DNA of 64,000 nt from Paralvinella palmiformis. Lineage: Eukaryota > Annelida > Polychaeta > Terebellida > Alvinellidae. The stretch spans positions 857,001 to 921,000 of the forward strand of contig JAODUP010000041.1 of the NCBI GenBank assembly GCA_025642065.1, read 5' to 3'. The stretch's first letter is position 1. Every line of letters starts with the position of its first letter. A model generated the notes under the pieces. That model did not search any database. It was given only the letters and a program-made list of their open reading frames with translations, and was not told the origin of the DNA. A program made the translations under genes and the position numbers. Shown here in pieces: positions 50,056-60,889 of this stretch.

Positions 50056-50145
50056 GTGATTCATGCCAACCAAAATAACAGCACTAAACCTTTACATTTG
50101 AGTCTACTTCAAACACCCAATTATAAGTTTTACAGAAGTAAGTAT
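50056..50145 (+). CDS. Candidate exon 2, copy 2 (longer than in other copies)
   Basis: VIHANQNNSTKPLHLSLLQT then PNYKFYR, continuing to a consensus donor GAA|GTAAGT at about 50146. A ~100-bp deletion relative to copies 1, 3 and 4 removes the early stop and creates this longer exon. It is unclear whether this is gain of a new exon or chance. Confidence 0.25.
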
Positions 50146-50305
50146 CACCGTTAATTAAGTTTAGTAACGTTGAACTTCTCCCGTCTATCAGATAAAATGA
50201 GATCGATATTTAGCTTTGACATATCCTTCAGAGATATTTTTGGTATAAATTAGGATTTCGAGTCTAACTTTTATTTCGTATTCTATGTTATTGTTCTATT
50301 CCGTC

Positions 50306-50445
50306 TGAAGGTGACGCTCTCAGATAGCGGTTGTGGGTTCGAATCCGACACGCACATATATAAACACAAGCGCGCGCGCGCGCACACACACACACACCTA
50401 CACATATATACACACACAGAATGACACACACACACACACACATGT
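50306..50445 (+). mobile_element. CA-tailed tRNA-like SINE, array copy 2
   Basis: Same B-box (gtgggttcgaatccgacac); tail here includes an alternating (CG)n stretch, gcgcgcgcgcgcgc at about 50370. Confidence 0.6.
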
Positions 50446-50753
50446 ATTTGCATGTTATTTTCATGGCTAGCAGCGCTTCCACTTAATTTTTAAACTTCAC
50501 ACACCATTTACCATATTAATATGCTATCTATTGTTTATCTTCAGTGGGAATCCAGGTTAGGTGTTGGGTCACTTAGGAGACAAAAATAATTGACAACGTA
50601 TTATAATTAGAATTTGAAAAGAGGATCAACTCGTCTTTAGACTAGCGACCACGTCACGAAGACTTATCAGATGAGTCATAATTACAAAAGAAACTATTCT
50701 CGTATTAACATCTTATTTATTCACAAATATTAAACGAAACGAAAACAAATAAA

Positions 50754-51053
50754 ATGTTCATCTTATATCAAGTTACTCTAGTTATATCTCGGTTGATGAA
50801 CATTTCTTATCAGTCAAGCGGCTTAAGCTCCCGGTATCTCGAAGAGTAAGGAGTGTTGGCCAAGTCGATGGAATAATTAGCTTGAATGTTTTTTTCAGGT
50901 TCGAGACTAACGTGAAGAATCCTAATTACTTTGCCGATTACGAACGTCAGATGAATGTCTGTTTTTTTTTATTTAAAACTGGCTTCTCAGGTGTCGCGCG
51001 AAATACATTACAAAAGGTTTCTGTTCCTGTTCATTACTAGTGTCTCTGTTTAG
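50754..51053 (+). CDS. Candidate two-exon small protein, array copy 2 (best-preserved)
   Basis: Exon a 50754-50845, intron of 53 nt, exon b 50899-51053. The product begins MFILYQVTLVISRLMNIS, crosses the junction as YLEEFETNVKNPNYFADYER, and ends in LKLASQVSREIHYKR, LFLFITSVSV, stop; about 82 residues. The C-terminal frame after the T-run (8 T) is shared with copy 3, which supports it as the ancestral frame. The N-terminus is hydrophobic and could target secretion. No family recognised. Confidence 0.35.
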
Positions 51054-52164
51054 TAATGAATGTAGGATGAGACGAATAATGGGTGATTGTTGACTGGTTT
51101 AAGTTAAAGTACTTCCCCTTGATGGTGTTAAAATCTTCGTAACAACGACAATCAAAACAGAACACATCTCATCGGCTGTTCATAAGAATCAAATTATATT
51201 TCCGCACAATCAAATTTAATCCATTGCTCGAATTATTACATGACGATGAATTGCTGATTTTCAAATAGTCTACATTAAAGAATGTTGCTTTAAGAGAAAT
51301 TATTAATCACGAAAATTATGTGGAACAATAGAAATTGTGAGCATATACTTGAATAATAAAAAACACATCTTTCGCTTTTAGTACAATTATTCTGTTTTGG
51401 ACTACACCTTGCATTAACTTATGTAATAAGAATTAGCTTTTCATAAGAATATTATATAAGATTTGTCTAATAAATAGAGATGTTGTAATAATTAATGGGG
51501 TTATTACCCTCCATTACTTGATGTAATAGTAATGAGATCGTGTTAATTAAATATTGAAGAATGATATAAGGAATCTGAGACTTTAAATACAAACATCTGT
51601 TTTATAATACTTTAAAATATTTAAGGACTGGATATCATTGAACAACATGTCAACAAAGAAAGTTTATAAATAAAATCATATCCGTTTAGTTTTATGATAT
51701 ATCCGAAGGTTTTACCTGTAATTATGTAGTCATTATAGATCTGAGCTCATTTAAGTTTTGTTAACCGTTCTACTTGAATAAATTTAACTTTTCTTTCGGA
51801 AAACTATTCTAATACATAAACCATATTTCAATCAATGCCTCCTTTTACCATATTTTAAAGCGTTTTTTTAAATTTAACGACTGTTCTAAAACTATTATAT
51901 CGCTGACACCTGATTTCCATTTCTAAAACTATATATTTTCAAAAGAAATTGTAGATCAAAGTAACTGACTTCTCGAAACATTTAAAAAATAGTTTAGCAT
52001 GATGACCACGATATCTTTCTAAAAATCTATTATACGTAGCCTTGACAGATAAACATCCAAAAATCACTAACCTGAAATTGGATGTCTGTATCTACGGGCA
52101 TAATTCAACAATAATGTAACAGAACTAGGTCATTAAGCATCTTCAATGTAGCAGATCATCAGAC

Positions 52165-52404
52165 TTGTTCAAATCAACGACGATAACTCACCAAATCTTC
52201 AGAAAAATTACAAAGAAGTTTTCGTTTATAGAATCTCGGAATATGCCTTATCCAGGTGGCATCATCTTATTTGATTTAGATTTTCTTCTCCTAGCTACTT
52301 GTATATTTTATCACATCATATCATTATACTTTAGACAGTCATTTCAAGATGAGAACATCCACGTTAGTATTCTGTCATATTCGTGTGTGTTCACTCGACG
52401 TTAA
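52165..52404 (+). CDS. 79-codon open frame in array, hypothetical, copy 2
   Basis: Same protein as 48204-48443. Its block is an indel of about 756 bp relative to copy 0. Confidence 0.2.
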   Translation: MFKSTTITHQIFRKITKKFSFIESRNMPYPGGIILFDLDFLLLATCIFYHIISLYFRQSFQDENIHVSILSYSCVFTRR

Positions 52405-52937
52405 AATAGGGATATTTTGTCTCTTTAGTAAAATCATGGACTGGCTAATTAATGATCAACGTATCAATGGAAGTTATTGTACAACTGATATTCTTTAATG
52501 ACATTGAATGTTATGTAGCAGGACGATCTTAGTATACTCTTTAGAGTAACAAGAAAAACAACAGACATAAATATGCTGTCATCAATTATTTAAAGCATTT
52601 AGTTTTACTAATACGATGTTTCAGGATCTCGTTTTAATGATGCCTTGATACATGACGAGGGTGAAACACATAAATATCTATAAATATGTTGACGATGTGT
52701 GTTTCTCGTATATTTCCACTCCTTCATAAATAAGCTGCCCCAGTTTAGGGAAAATTTAATTTTGAAATGAGTAAGAAAAATTACATGGTCATGGGAAAAT
52801 ATATATCTTCATGATTATCTGAATTCTCCTGTTGTCTGGATTCTTTTAAAATAATGAATCATCTGCGATAGAGGACAAAATGTTCTCTCAATCTAGCATA
52901 CGTACTCGAATGCTTGGATCTACTAAATCCATAAATC

Positions 52938-53303
52938 ATGGAATCTAGTTTAAAAAAATGTCTGTATTGCTTAACTTTCATATTCCAGTTATCTCTTCAG
53001 TGTACCAGGAAGGTAGTCATAGTAACTGATGTAGTTAGACAGATGATAATGACTTTGCTGTACGATGGATACAAAGTAACACGACGAGGAAGTGACCTTT
53101 TTAGCGAGCTAATTAACCAGCACGTTCCGACTGATAACCCGTGTTCCCGAAACTCCGTCACATTGATACAATTTAGTGAATCTTCAGTTCATGCATTATT
53201 CAAGACGGTCAAGAACATCCCAGCATTCAAAGAAGATGGCCCTGTGTATTCTATTCAATTCATTGAGACTTCATCCAGTCATATAGCATTCGAAAAGACA
53301 TAA
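52938..53303 (+). CDS. Array exon-like block X, copy 2 (longest open frame of the array)
   Basis: The open frame runs 121 codons. The likely exon starts after the acceptor at 52988 (TTATCTCTTCAG…) or at 53000 (TGTACCAGG, CTRKVV…). It reads RKVVIVTDVVRQM, LLYDGYKVTRRGSDLFSELI, then, past the stop site of copies 0 and 1, SVTLIQFSESSVHALFKTV and KNIPAFKEDGPVYSIQFIET, stop at 53301. The extension depends on one extra base (gataacccgtg here; gataccagtg in copies 0 and 1; gataacagtg in the diverged copy 3). By majority the short form is ancestral; by protein appearance the long form is. Faint VWA-like pattern without metal-site residues. Family not established. Confidence 0.35.
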   Translation: MESSLKKCLYCLTFIFQLSLQCTRKVVIVTDVVRQMIMTLLYDGYKVTRRGSDLFSELINQHVPTDNPCSRNSVTLIQFSESSVHALFKTVKNIPAFKEDGPVYSIQFIETSSSHIAFEKT

Positions 53304-53743
53304 TGAGACCTCTCACCTAGATGTCATTAATCATTGTTATCAAATTACAACTGTTTATATCAGTTGTACATTTTGTACTTGTTCTATTATTTACGTATTT
53401 GTATAAAGTTTTATTCAATTGATATTCTCCTCCGGTCTTTGAAATGAATAGTCCATTAATCCGTCCTTTATATGCTGTTTAACTGATATTTATGACGTTG
53501 TACTTGAAGAATCTTAGCGAGATACAGTTGCTAATAAAAACAGCATATTTTCGGATGGCTCAAAATCGGGATCAATCTTCTAATTTTCGATGAATTACGA
53601 GACTAGTTATTACTGTTCGTCAATTCTTATCCCGAAATTACGATCCCCTGTTACGTTAGCGGGTGGCAACAAGAAACAGAACCATTGTGAGACAACAAGG
53701 ACACACCGAAACATAAATAAATCCACACAAACGAACTACATTT

Positions 53744-53794
53744 ATGGCTCAAATACAGCTTCTCATCATCAGTCTTGTCAGCTTATTCAAACAG
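53744..53794 (+). CDS. Candidate signal-peptide exon 1, copy 3
   Basis: MAQIQLLIISLVSLFKQ with donor CAG|GTAAAT. A one-base insertion just upstream (acgaactacattt) breaks the upstream frame but leaves this exon intact. Exon 2 acceptor at 54050; then VIHANQKNSSLTEI, stop. Confidence 0.4.
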
Positions 53795-54359
53795 GTAAAT
53801 GTTTTCAAGCATAAAAAACAGAATCCATGAAATAAAAATTCAACCTATTTATGAAAGTTTGAGTAGCAACCAAAAAGAAAATAGAATATTCACTATAAGA
53901 ACAATACTTGTGTACTTTAATGTGTTTTGGATACATTTATCAACAACGTCATGCAAGCGCCGTTTGCATAATAAATTATCCATGACGTCCAGTTCCTAAA
54001 CGTCAATCATAATGAGGTAGATAATGTATAATAGATTACCTATTTTACAGGTGATTCATGCCAACCAAAAGAACAGCAGTTTGACAGAAATATAATTCTT
54101 TCAGAGCTTCCTTACTTTTTGTAATGTTTTGTTTTATCATCGATGAACATAACCATCTAAAACTTTTTATATGAGTCTATTTCAAACAGCTAACTATCAG
54201 TCGTACAGCAGTAATGATCACCGTTAATTAGATTTATCAAATATGATGAGATCGATATTTAGCTTTGACATATCCTTCAGATATATTTTTGGTATAAATT
54301 AGGATTTCGGGTCCGATTTTTATTTCGTATTCTATGTTATTGTTCTAATCCGTCTGAAG

Positions 54360-54500
54360 GTGGGGCTCTCAGATAGCGGTTGTGGGTTCGAATCCGACAC
54401 GCATATAGATACACACAAGCGCGCACAAACACACGCACACACACACACCTACACAACACATATATACACACACAGACTGACAGACAGACACACACACACA
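54360..54500 (+). mobile_element. CA-tailed tRNA-like SINE, array copy 3
   Basis: Nearly identical to the copy 1 element, with a slightly longer acagacaga-type tail. Confidence 0.6.
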
Positions 54501-54802
54501 CGTGTATTTGCATGCTATTTTCATGGCTAGCAGCGCTTCCACTTAATTTTTAAACTTCAAACACCATTTACTGGTCAATATTAATATGCTATCTATTGTT
54601 TATCTTCAGTGGGAATCCAGGTTTTGCGTTGAGACACTTAGAAGACAAACATAATTGACAACGTATTATAATTAGAATGTGAAAAGAGGATCAACTCGTC
54701 TTTAGACTAGCGACCACAGATGAGTCATAATTACAAAAGAAACTATTCTCGTATTAACATCTTATTTATTCACAACTATTAAACGAAATGAAAACAAATA
54801 AA

Positions 54803-55102
54803 ATGTTCATCTTATATCAAATTACTCTAGTTATATCTCGGTTGATGAACATTTCTTATTCAGTCAAGCGGCTTAAGCTCCCGGTATCTCGAAGAGTAAG
54901 GAGTGTTGACCAAGTCGATGGAATAATTAGCTTTAACTTTTTTTTCAGGTTCGAGACTAACGTGAAGAATCCTAATTACTTTGCCGATTACGAACGTCAG
55001 ATGAATGTCTGTTTTTTTAATTTAAAACTGGCTTCTCAGGTGTCGCGCGAAATACATTACAAAAGGCTTCTGTTCCTGTTCATTACTCATGTCTCTGTTT
55101 AG
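54803..55102 (+). pseudogene. Candidate two-exon small protein, array copy 3 (frameshifted exon a)
   Basis: A one-base insertion (cttattcagtc for cttatcagtc) shifts exon a before its donor. Reading straight through the intron instead stays open to RFETNVKNPNYFADYERQ and the shared C-terminus LKLASQVSREIHYKRLLFLF … HVSV, stop. Confidence 0.3.
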
Positions 55103-55326
55103 TAATGAATGTAGGATGAGACGAATAATGGGTGATTGTTGACTGGTTTAAGTTAAAGTACTTCCCCTTGATGGTGTTAAAATCTTCGTAACAACGACAA
55201 TCAAAACAGAACACATCTCATCGGCTGTTCATAAGAATCAAATTATATTTCCGCACAATCAAATTTAATCCATTGCTCGAATTATTACATGACGATGAAT
55301 TACCGATTTTCAAATATTCTACATTA

Positions 55327-55560
55327 AAGAATGATGATAATGACTTTGGAATACGATGGATGCAAAGTAACACGACCAGGTAGTAAGTGACCTTTGTAGC
55401 GAACTAATTAACTAGCACGTGTCGACTGATAACAGTGTTCCCGAAACTCCGTCACAATGATACAACTTAGTGAATCTCCACTTCATGTTTTATTCTAAAC
55501 GGCCAAGAACATCCCAGCAGTGAAAGAAGATGGCCCTGTGGATTCTATTCAATAAATTAC
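55327..55560 (+). pseudogene. Array exon-like block X, copy 3 (degenerate)
   Basis: Recognisable by gatgataatgactttg, gtaacacgacc, ccgaaactccgtcaca and gaagatggccctgtgga, but with many substitutions, an insertion (taggtagtaag) and stops. No acceptor is retained. Much more diverged than the rest of copy 3, so it derives from a different, older unit. Confidence 0.8.
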
Positions 55561-55639
55561 CACTTCACCGAATTCTTATCAAATTACAAACTGTTTAAAT
55601 CAGTTGTACTTTTTGTACTTGTGTTATTTATATATTTTA

Positions 55640-56420
55640 TAAAAGTTTATTATTTTTAGCTTCTCTTATTATTTCTTTCTTTTTATTCCAATAATTACAT
55701 TAAGACTATATTGAAGTTTAAATATCAGAAGATGAATTAGAACATAAAGTTGAATTTGGAATCGGGTGCAATCTTCATTAAGTATATTCCTTGATATAAC
55801 TGATATAATCCTACCTTTACAGCCAACCATATTAACTATCTAAATGAACCACAAATATACGGTATGTTAAAATTAGATCACCAATCTTCTGATAGCAATA
55901 TATTACGATGAACACAATTTACATAAAAAATATCCCCTAGAGAACGTAGCCAACTCAATAATTCCCATAACTTACAATGAGTTATTTATTTATTTTCAAT
56001 AGTAAAGCCATTCTTGCAATCTTACCCTAAAATAGACGAGTTACACTCGCACTGGATAATAATTATTTGTATACTAATAATAACTATATTCACCTTTAAT
56101 AAATAAACCAAATAACTGTAATGTAGAAGAATGTGTTTGTGCATGATGTTTCATTCCCCATTTTACTATTAAAGGCGAGTTACCCAGAAGTTCATGTAGA
56201 GACAGAACTGTAAAACGGAAGTTCGTATTATATTCATTAAATAGACCGGATCATCGGGAAGCTTTTACGAATTCAACTAAATGAAAATTCTGATAAAATC
56301 TGATTCCATGTAACGGAGACGGAAACTTGACATGGATTGATTACATTAGCGTCTCGCTAAATTAATCTCAATGAAAATGATAAAGTCTTCAGATCAACTG
56401 TTTAATTGTTATTCTCCGTC
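55640..56420. other. ~780-bp segment unique to the copy 3/4 junction
   Basis: AT-rich sequence with no counterpart in the other units, sitting where copies 0-2 have only about 60 bp between ttgtataaagttttatt and ttctcctccggtctttg. No ORF, terminal repeats or known repeat recognised. Confidence 0.6.
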
Positions 56421-56728
56421 GTTCACTGAAATGAATTGTCCATTAATCCGTCCTTTATATGATGTTTAACTGATATTTATGATGTCGTACTTGGAAATAT
56501 TTAGCGAGATACAGTTGCTAATAAAAACAGCATGTTTTCGGATGGCTCAAAATCGGAATCAATCTGTTCATTTTCGATGAATTACGAAACGAATTATTAC
56601 TGTTTGTCAATTTTATCCCGAAATTACGATCCCCTGTTACGTTAGCGGGTGGCAACAAGAAACAGAACCATTGTGACACAACATGGACACACCGAAACAT
56701 AAATAAATCCACACAAACGAATACATTT

Positions 56729-56779
56729 ATGGCTCAAATACAGCATCTCATCATCAGTCTTGCCAGCTTATTCAAACAG
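56729..56779 (+). CDS. Candidate signal-peptide exon 1, copy 4
   Basis: MAQIQHLIISLASLFKQ, two substitutions from the other copies yet still hydrophobic, donor CAG|GTAAAT. The acceptor at 57039 (tctacag) leads to VFHANQKNRILTEI, stop. Confidence 0.4.
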
Positions 56780-57347
56780 GTAAATGTTCTCAAGCAAAAA
56801 ACTAAAACAGAATCCATGAAAACCAATTAAATCTCTTTATTCAAGTTTAAGTAGCAACCAAACACAAAATAGCATATTCAGTAAAAGAACTATACTTCTG
56901 TACTTTAATGTGTTTTGGATACATTTGTCAAAAACACCATACACGTGACAGTTGCATAATAAATTATCTATAACGTCCAGTTCCTAAACGTCAATCCCAA
57001 TGACCTAGATAATGTATAATGGATTGTCTATTTCTACAGGTATTTCATGCCAACCAAAAGAACAGAATTTTAACAGAAATATAATTATTTCAGAGCTTCC
57101 TTACCTATTCTAACTTTTTCTTTAGCAACGATTAACATAGCCATCTAAAACTTTTCGATGGAGTCTATTTCAAACAGCTAACTATAAAGACTTACAGCAC
57201 TATTATCACCGTAATTAGGTCTATCAGATATGATGAGATCAACATTTAAATTTGACATATCTTTCAGGGATTTATTGGTGTAAATTAAGATTTCGAGTCC
57301 GATTTTTATTTCGTATTCTGTCATTGTTCTTTTCCGTCTGAAGGTGA

Positions 57348-57385
57348 GGCTCTCCGGTGGCGGTTGTGGGTTTGAATCCGATACA

Positions 57386-57418
<33 letters not shown>
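57348..57418 (+). mobile_element. CA-tailed tRNA-like SINE, array copy 4
   Basis: ggctctccggtggcggttgt then gtgggtttgaatccgatac and a pure (CA)n tail; closest to a tRNA head among the four. Confidence 0.6.
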
Positions 57419-57420
<2 letters not shown>

Positions 57421-57733
57421 TTTTGGGTGCTATTTTCATGGCTAGCATCGCCTCAACTAAATGTTCAATCTTCACACACCATTTACTGGTCAATATTAAT
57501 ATGCTATCTATTGTTTATCTTCAGTTAGAATCCAGGTTAGGCGTTGGGTCACTTAGGAGACAAACATAATTGACAACGTATTATAATTAGAATTTGAAAA
57601 GAGGATCAACTCGTCTTTAAACTAGCGACCACGTCACGAAGACTTATCAGATGAGTCATAATTACAAAAGAAACTATTCTCGTATTAACATCTTATTTAT
57701 TCACAACTATTAAACGAAATGAAAACAAATAAA

Positions 57734-57970
57734 ATGTTCATCTTATATCAAGTTACTCTAGTTATATCTCGGTTGATGAACATTTCTTATCAGTCAAGCG
57801 GCTTAAGCTCCCGGTATCTCGAAGAGTAAGGAGTGTTGGCCAAGTCGATGGAATAATTAGCTTGAATGTTTTTTTCAGGTTCGAGACTAACGTGAAGAAT
57901 CCTAATTACTTTGCCGATTACGAACGTCAGATGAATGTCTGTTTTTTTATTTAAAACTGGCTTCTCAGGT
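57734..57970 (+). pseudogene. Candidate two-exon small protein, array copy 4 (early stop)
   Basis: Exon a 57734-57825, 53-nt intron, exon b from 57879. The T-run of 7 followed by ATTTAA gives a stop directly after NVCFFI at about 57954. Confidence 0.3.
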
Positions 57971-58520
57971 GTCGCGCGAAATACATTACAAAAGGTTTCT
58001 GTTCCTGTTCATTACTCGTGTCTCTGTTTAGTAATGAATGTAGGATGAGACGAATAATGGGTGATTGTTGACTGGTTTAAGTTAAAGTACTTCACTTGGT
58101 GGTGTTAAAATCTTCGTAACAACGACAATCAAAACAGAACACATCTCATCGGCTGTTCATAAGAATCAAATTATATATCCGCACAATCAAATTTAATCCA
58201 TTGCTCGAATTATTACATGACGATGAATTGCTGATTTTCAAATATTCTACAAGAAAGAATGTTGCTTTGAGAGAAATGATTAATCAGTGAAAATTATGTG
58301 GAACAATAGAAATTTTAAGCGTAGTCTGGAATAAAAATACGTCTTTCGCTATTAGTACAATTATTTTACTTTGGACTACACCCGGCATTAGCTTATGTAA
58401 TAAGAATTAGTTTTTCATAAGAATATTATGTAAGGTTTGTTTAATAAATAGAGATGTTGTAATAATTAAAGGGGTTATTACCCTCCATTAGTTGATGTAT
58501 TAGTAATGAGATCGTGTTAA

Positions 58521-58962
58521 TGAAATCTCGCAGGATAATCGGACATTAAAGTTATACTAAAATCATTAGATAGTAATCGGATTTATATTACATTTAAAAG
58601 CATTTGACACTGAACAAAGAAACCTTTTATACATAAAGCCTTTCTAGGTGATGTTGGGTATCAGGCGTGGAAAGATCCACAGCTGTTATGTGTATCCCTT
58701 TGCTCGTACAAATCATTTCATTTCCTTCTACTGCTAAACTCTAAAGCCCAATTCCCACAGAGTCTAGCTCACCAGATGAGCATCAACCTTGACCAACAAC
58801 AAAAACATCCTTTTATTTTTGGGGCTTATGTGTTTCGAAATGTTGTAAGATTCCTTCGCCTCTAAATATTTAATTCGATAAAATACTTGTTACCATTCTG
58901 TGTACGAATATTTAACGTCTTAATGCAGAACCGGTAGCAGGGGGTTTAGGTAAGACTGAACA
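58521..58962. other. Spacer
   Basis: No features recognised. Confidence 0.5.
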
Positions 58963-58993
58963 AGGGAGAGAGAGCAAGAGCATGTACGTTTGT

Positions 58994-59028
<35 letters not shown>

Positions 59029-59070
59029 CAGAGAGGGGAGAGACAGACAAAGAGGGGGGCAAGCAAACAA

Positions 59071-59148
<78 letters not shown>

Positions 59149-59607
59149 GGGGGATACAGAGAATGTGGAGAGACAGAAAGTCAGATAAACAGAGAGAGAG
59201 GGGGGGGCAGAGAGAGGGGGGGGGCGAGGAAAGAGAGTTGGAAAGAGAGAGCGAGAAATGGAGAGAAAGACGTAGAGAGACGGAGAGAGACAAAGATGGG
59301 GGGGGGGAGACAGACAGACAAACGGAGAGGGGGGAGAGAGCCAGAGAGAGAAAGAGAGTTGGAGAGAGAGAGAAATGGAGAGAGAATGTACGAGAGTGGG
59401 GGAACAGACAGACAAGAGAGATAGAGAGAGAGAGAGAGGGGAGAGGAGAGAGGGGTGGATGTGTTCATGTGTGTGTTCATGTGTGTGTTCATGTATATGT
59501 TCATGTATGTGTTCATGTATGTGTTCATGTGTGTGTGTGGGTGTTCGTTTGTGTGTGTGTGGGGGGGTGTGTGTGTGTGTGAGTGAGAGAGTGAGTGTGT
59601 GTGTGTG

Positions 59608-59638
<31 letters not shown>
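58963..59638. repeat. ~670-bp (GA)n/homopurine block with (GT)n end
   Basis: On plus, 58963-59455 is almost entirely A and G (GA repeats, G-runs up to 9) with a CA-TA interruption at about 59070-59111. 59456-59610 is (GTGTTCAT)n and (GT)n, then (GA)n again. The long open frames here (up to 246 codons on minus) are low-complexity artefacts. Confidence 0.95.
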
Positions 59639-59639
<1 letters not shown>

Positions 59640-60880
59640 TATTTTCTTTCATGCAATCTGATCAACAATGACGTTTCGTAAATAAAATCGTAAATGAATT
59701 TCTTGTTTACAGGAGATTTATGATTGGAGACAGCTAACTCGATCTTATTTCACTCATTAATTAACACATGCTCACCTCAAACAGAAAAAACAACAGCGAT
59801 GTAGTAAATATGGGATTGTGTGTGTGTATTAAAGAGTGAACAATGGTAAGTCGTGTTAATCTGTCGTATGAACTTTGTGAACGAAGATTAAAAGAAAATT
59901 ATTTGTATTAGGTCAAATAGACATCGATTGCTCGGATCAATATATAACTATACAATGTATTTGATTATAAACATAAGAGAGTCTGTTAGACGGAGCTTCA
60001 CGATGGCAAATCATTATGTAGTGCTACTGTACCGTTTTTGACCCGTAAATCTACCCATAGACGTTACAGAACGACAAGATAACGGATCTATTTATCCTCG
60101 TTGAGTATGAATGGTGTCCATTTGACCTTCAAGCGTAGTACATTATCGATTCAACAGATCCCGACGAGCTACATAACATATACCAGCAACAAGCTTACCA
60201 AGAGGACCAATAATTTAATCTCTTCCATTCTTCCGTGTAACCTAAAGCGGTCTGCCTCAGAAGAAAATGGGTCCTAATCCCAACATATAATTAAAAAAAT
60301 ATTAACAATGTTGGATAAATTGGAAAATCATCCTAACTTTGGTTATGATAAGATACAGAGTAAATGATGCTTACTTCGGGCAGACTAGTAACTTCAGGCA
60401 ATTGATTAAAAAAAATACACTCACCCTTCCTGGCCGACTCGTAGCTCCGGATTAATCGCATCAATGAAATAATGGCTTTCGTTGTTTCGTACAACGAGAA
60501 ACATTTTCCTGTCTACAAACAATCGTTGTCTTCAGGTGAGAGTTTTGTAATGGGAAGCACCTTCAGTAACGGACCTAGAATACCTGAATTCAAAATTACG
60601 CGTTTTCACGACTTCCCGGCATCGTAAATACAGAAATATCCCTCAACGGTAAAACTATTGTGGATGTATGCCTTAAATAATAAATAGAGGATATGAATAA
60701 TTGCTTCTAACCAGTATTTGTTTGTTTACATTATCGTTAGATGTTGTGTACGAATTTTTCCGATCGATGTCCGAAGTTACCAAAACTTTGCTAGAAGTTT
60801 GTCTCCTTCGTATTATATTCCTACACGTTCTGTTATCAGGAGAACAAGTGTGAATAAACAAACTTACTATCGTATAAGTC
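59639..60880. other. Spacer
   Basis: No recognised gene. Frames at 60673-60861 (minus) and 60718-61029 (plus) lack known motifs. Confidence 0.5.
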
Positions 60881-60889
60881 TAAGAATCT

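Larger units (their letters stand above)
49339..53303 (+). repeat. Tandem array copy 2 (~3.96 kb)
   Basis: Complete unit, nearly identical to copy 1 from about 50560 to 53140. Differences seen: a ~100-bp deletion in exon 2 (after 50082), T-run length 8 at about 50961, a small replacement at about 52746 (tagggaaaatttaa), and one extra base in block X at about 53138. Confidence 0.95.
53304..55640 (+). repeat. Tandem array copy 3 (internally deleted, ~2.3 kb)
   Basis: Follows copies 1 and 2 to about 55326, then jumps from the region equal to about 51280 straight to the region equal to 53042, losing about 1.75 kb including the 79-codon frame. The remaining block X (55327-55560) is strongly diverged. 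Confidence 0.92.
56421..58520 (+). repeat. Tandem array copy 4 (3'-truncated, ~2.1 kb)
   Basis: Homologous to 45425-47585, ending at gatcgtgttaat (about 58520); beyond this it is unrelated. The first half is more diverged than the second (57540-58230), which is near identical to copies 1-3. Confidence 0.93.

Noticed and set aside
58912..59652. 246-codon open frame on minus
   Set aside because: It lies wholly in GA/GT simple repeats and encodes Ser-Leu, Thr-His and Tyr-Ile runs; not a gene.
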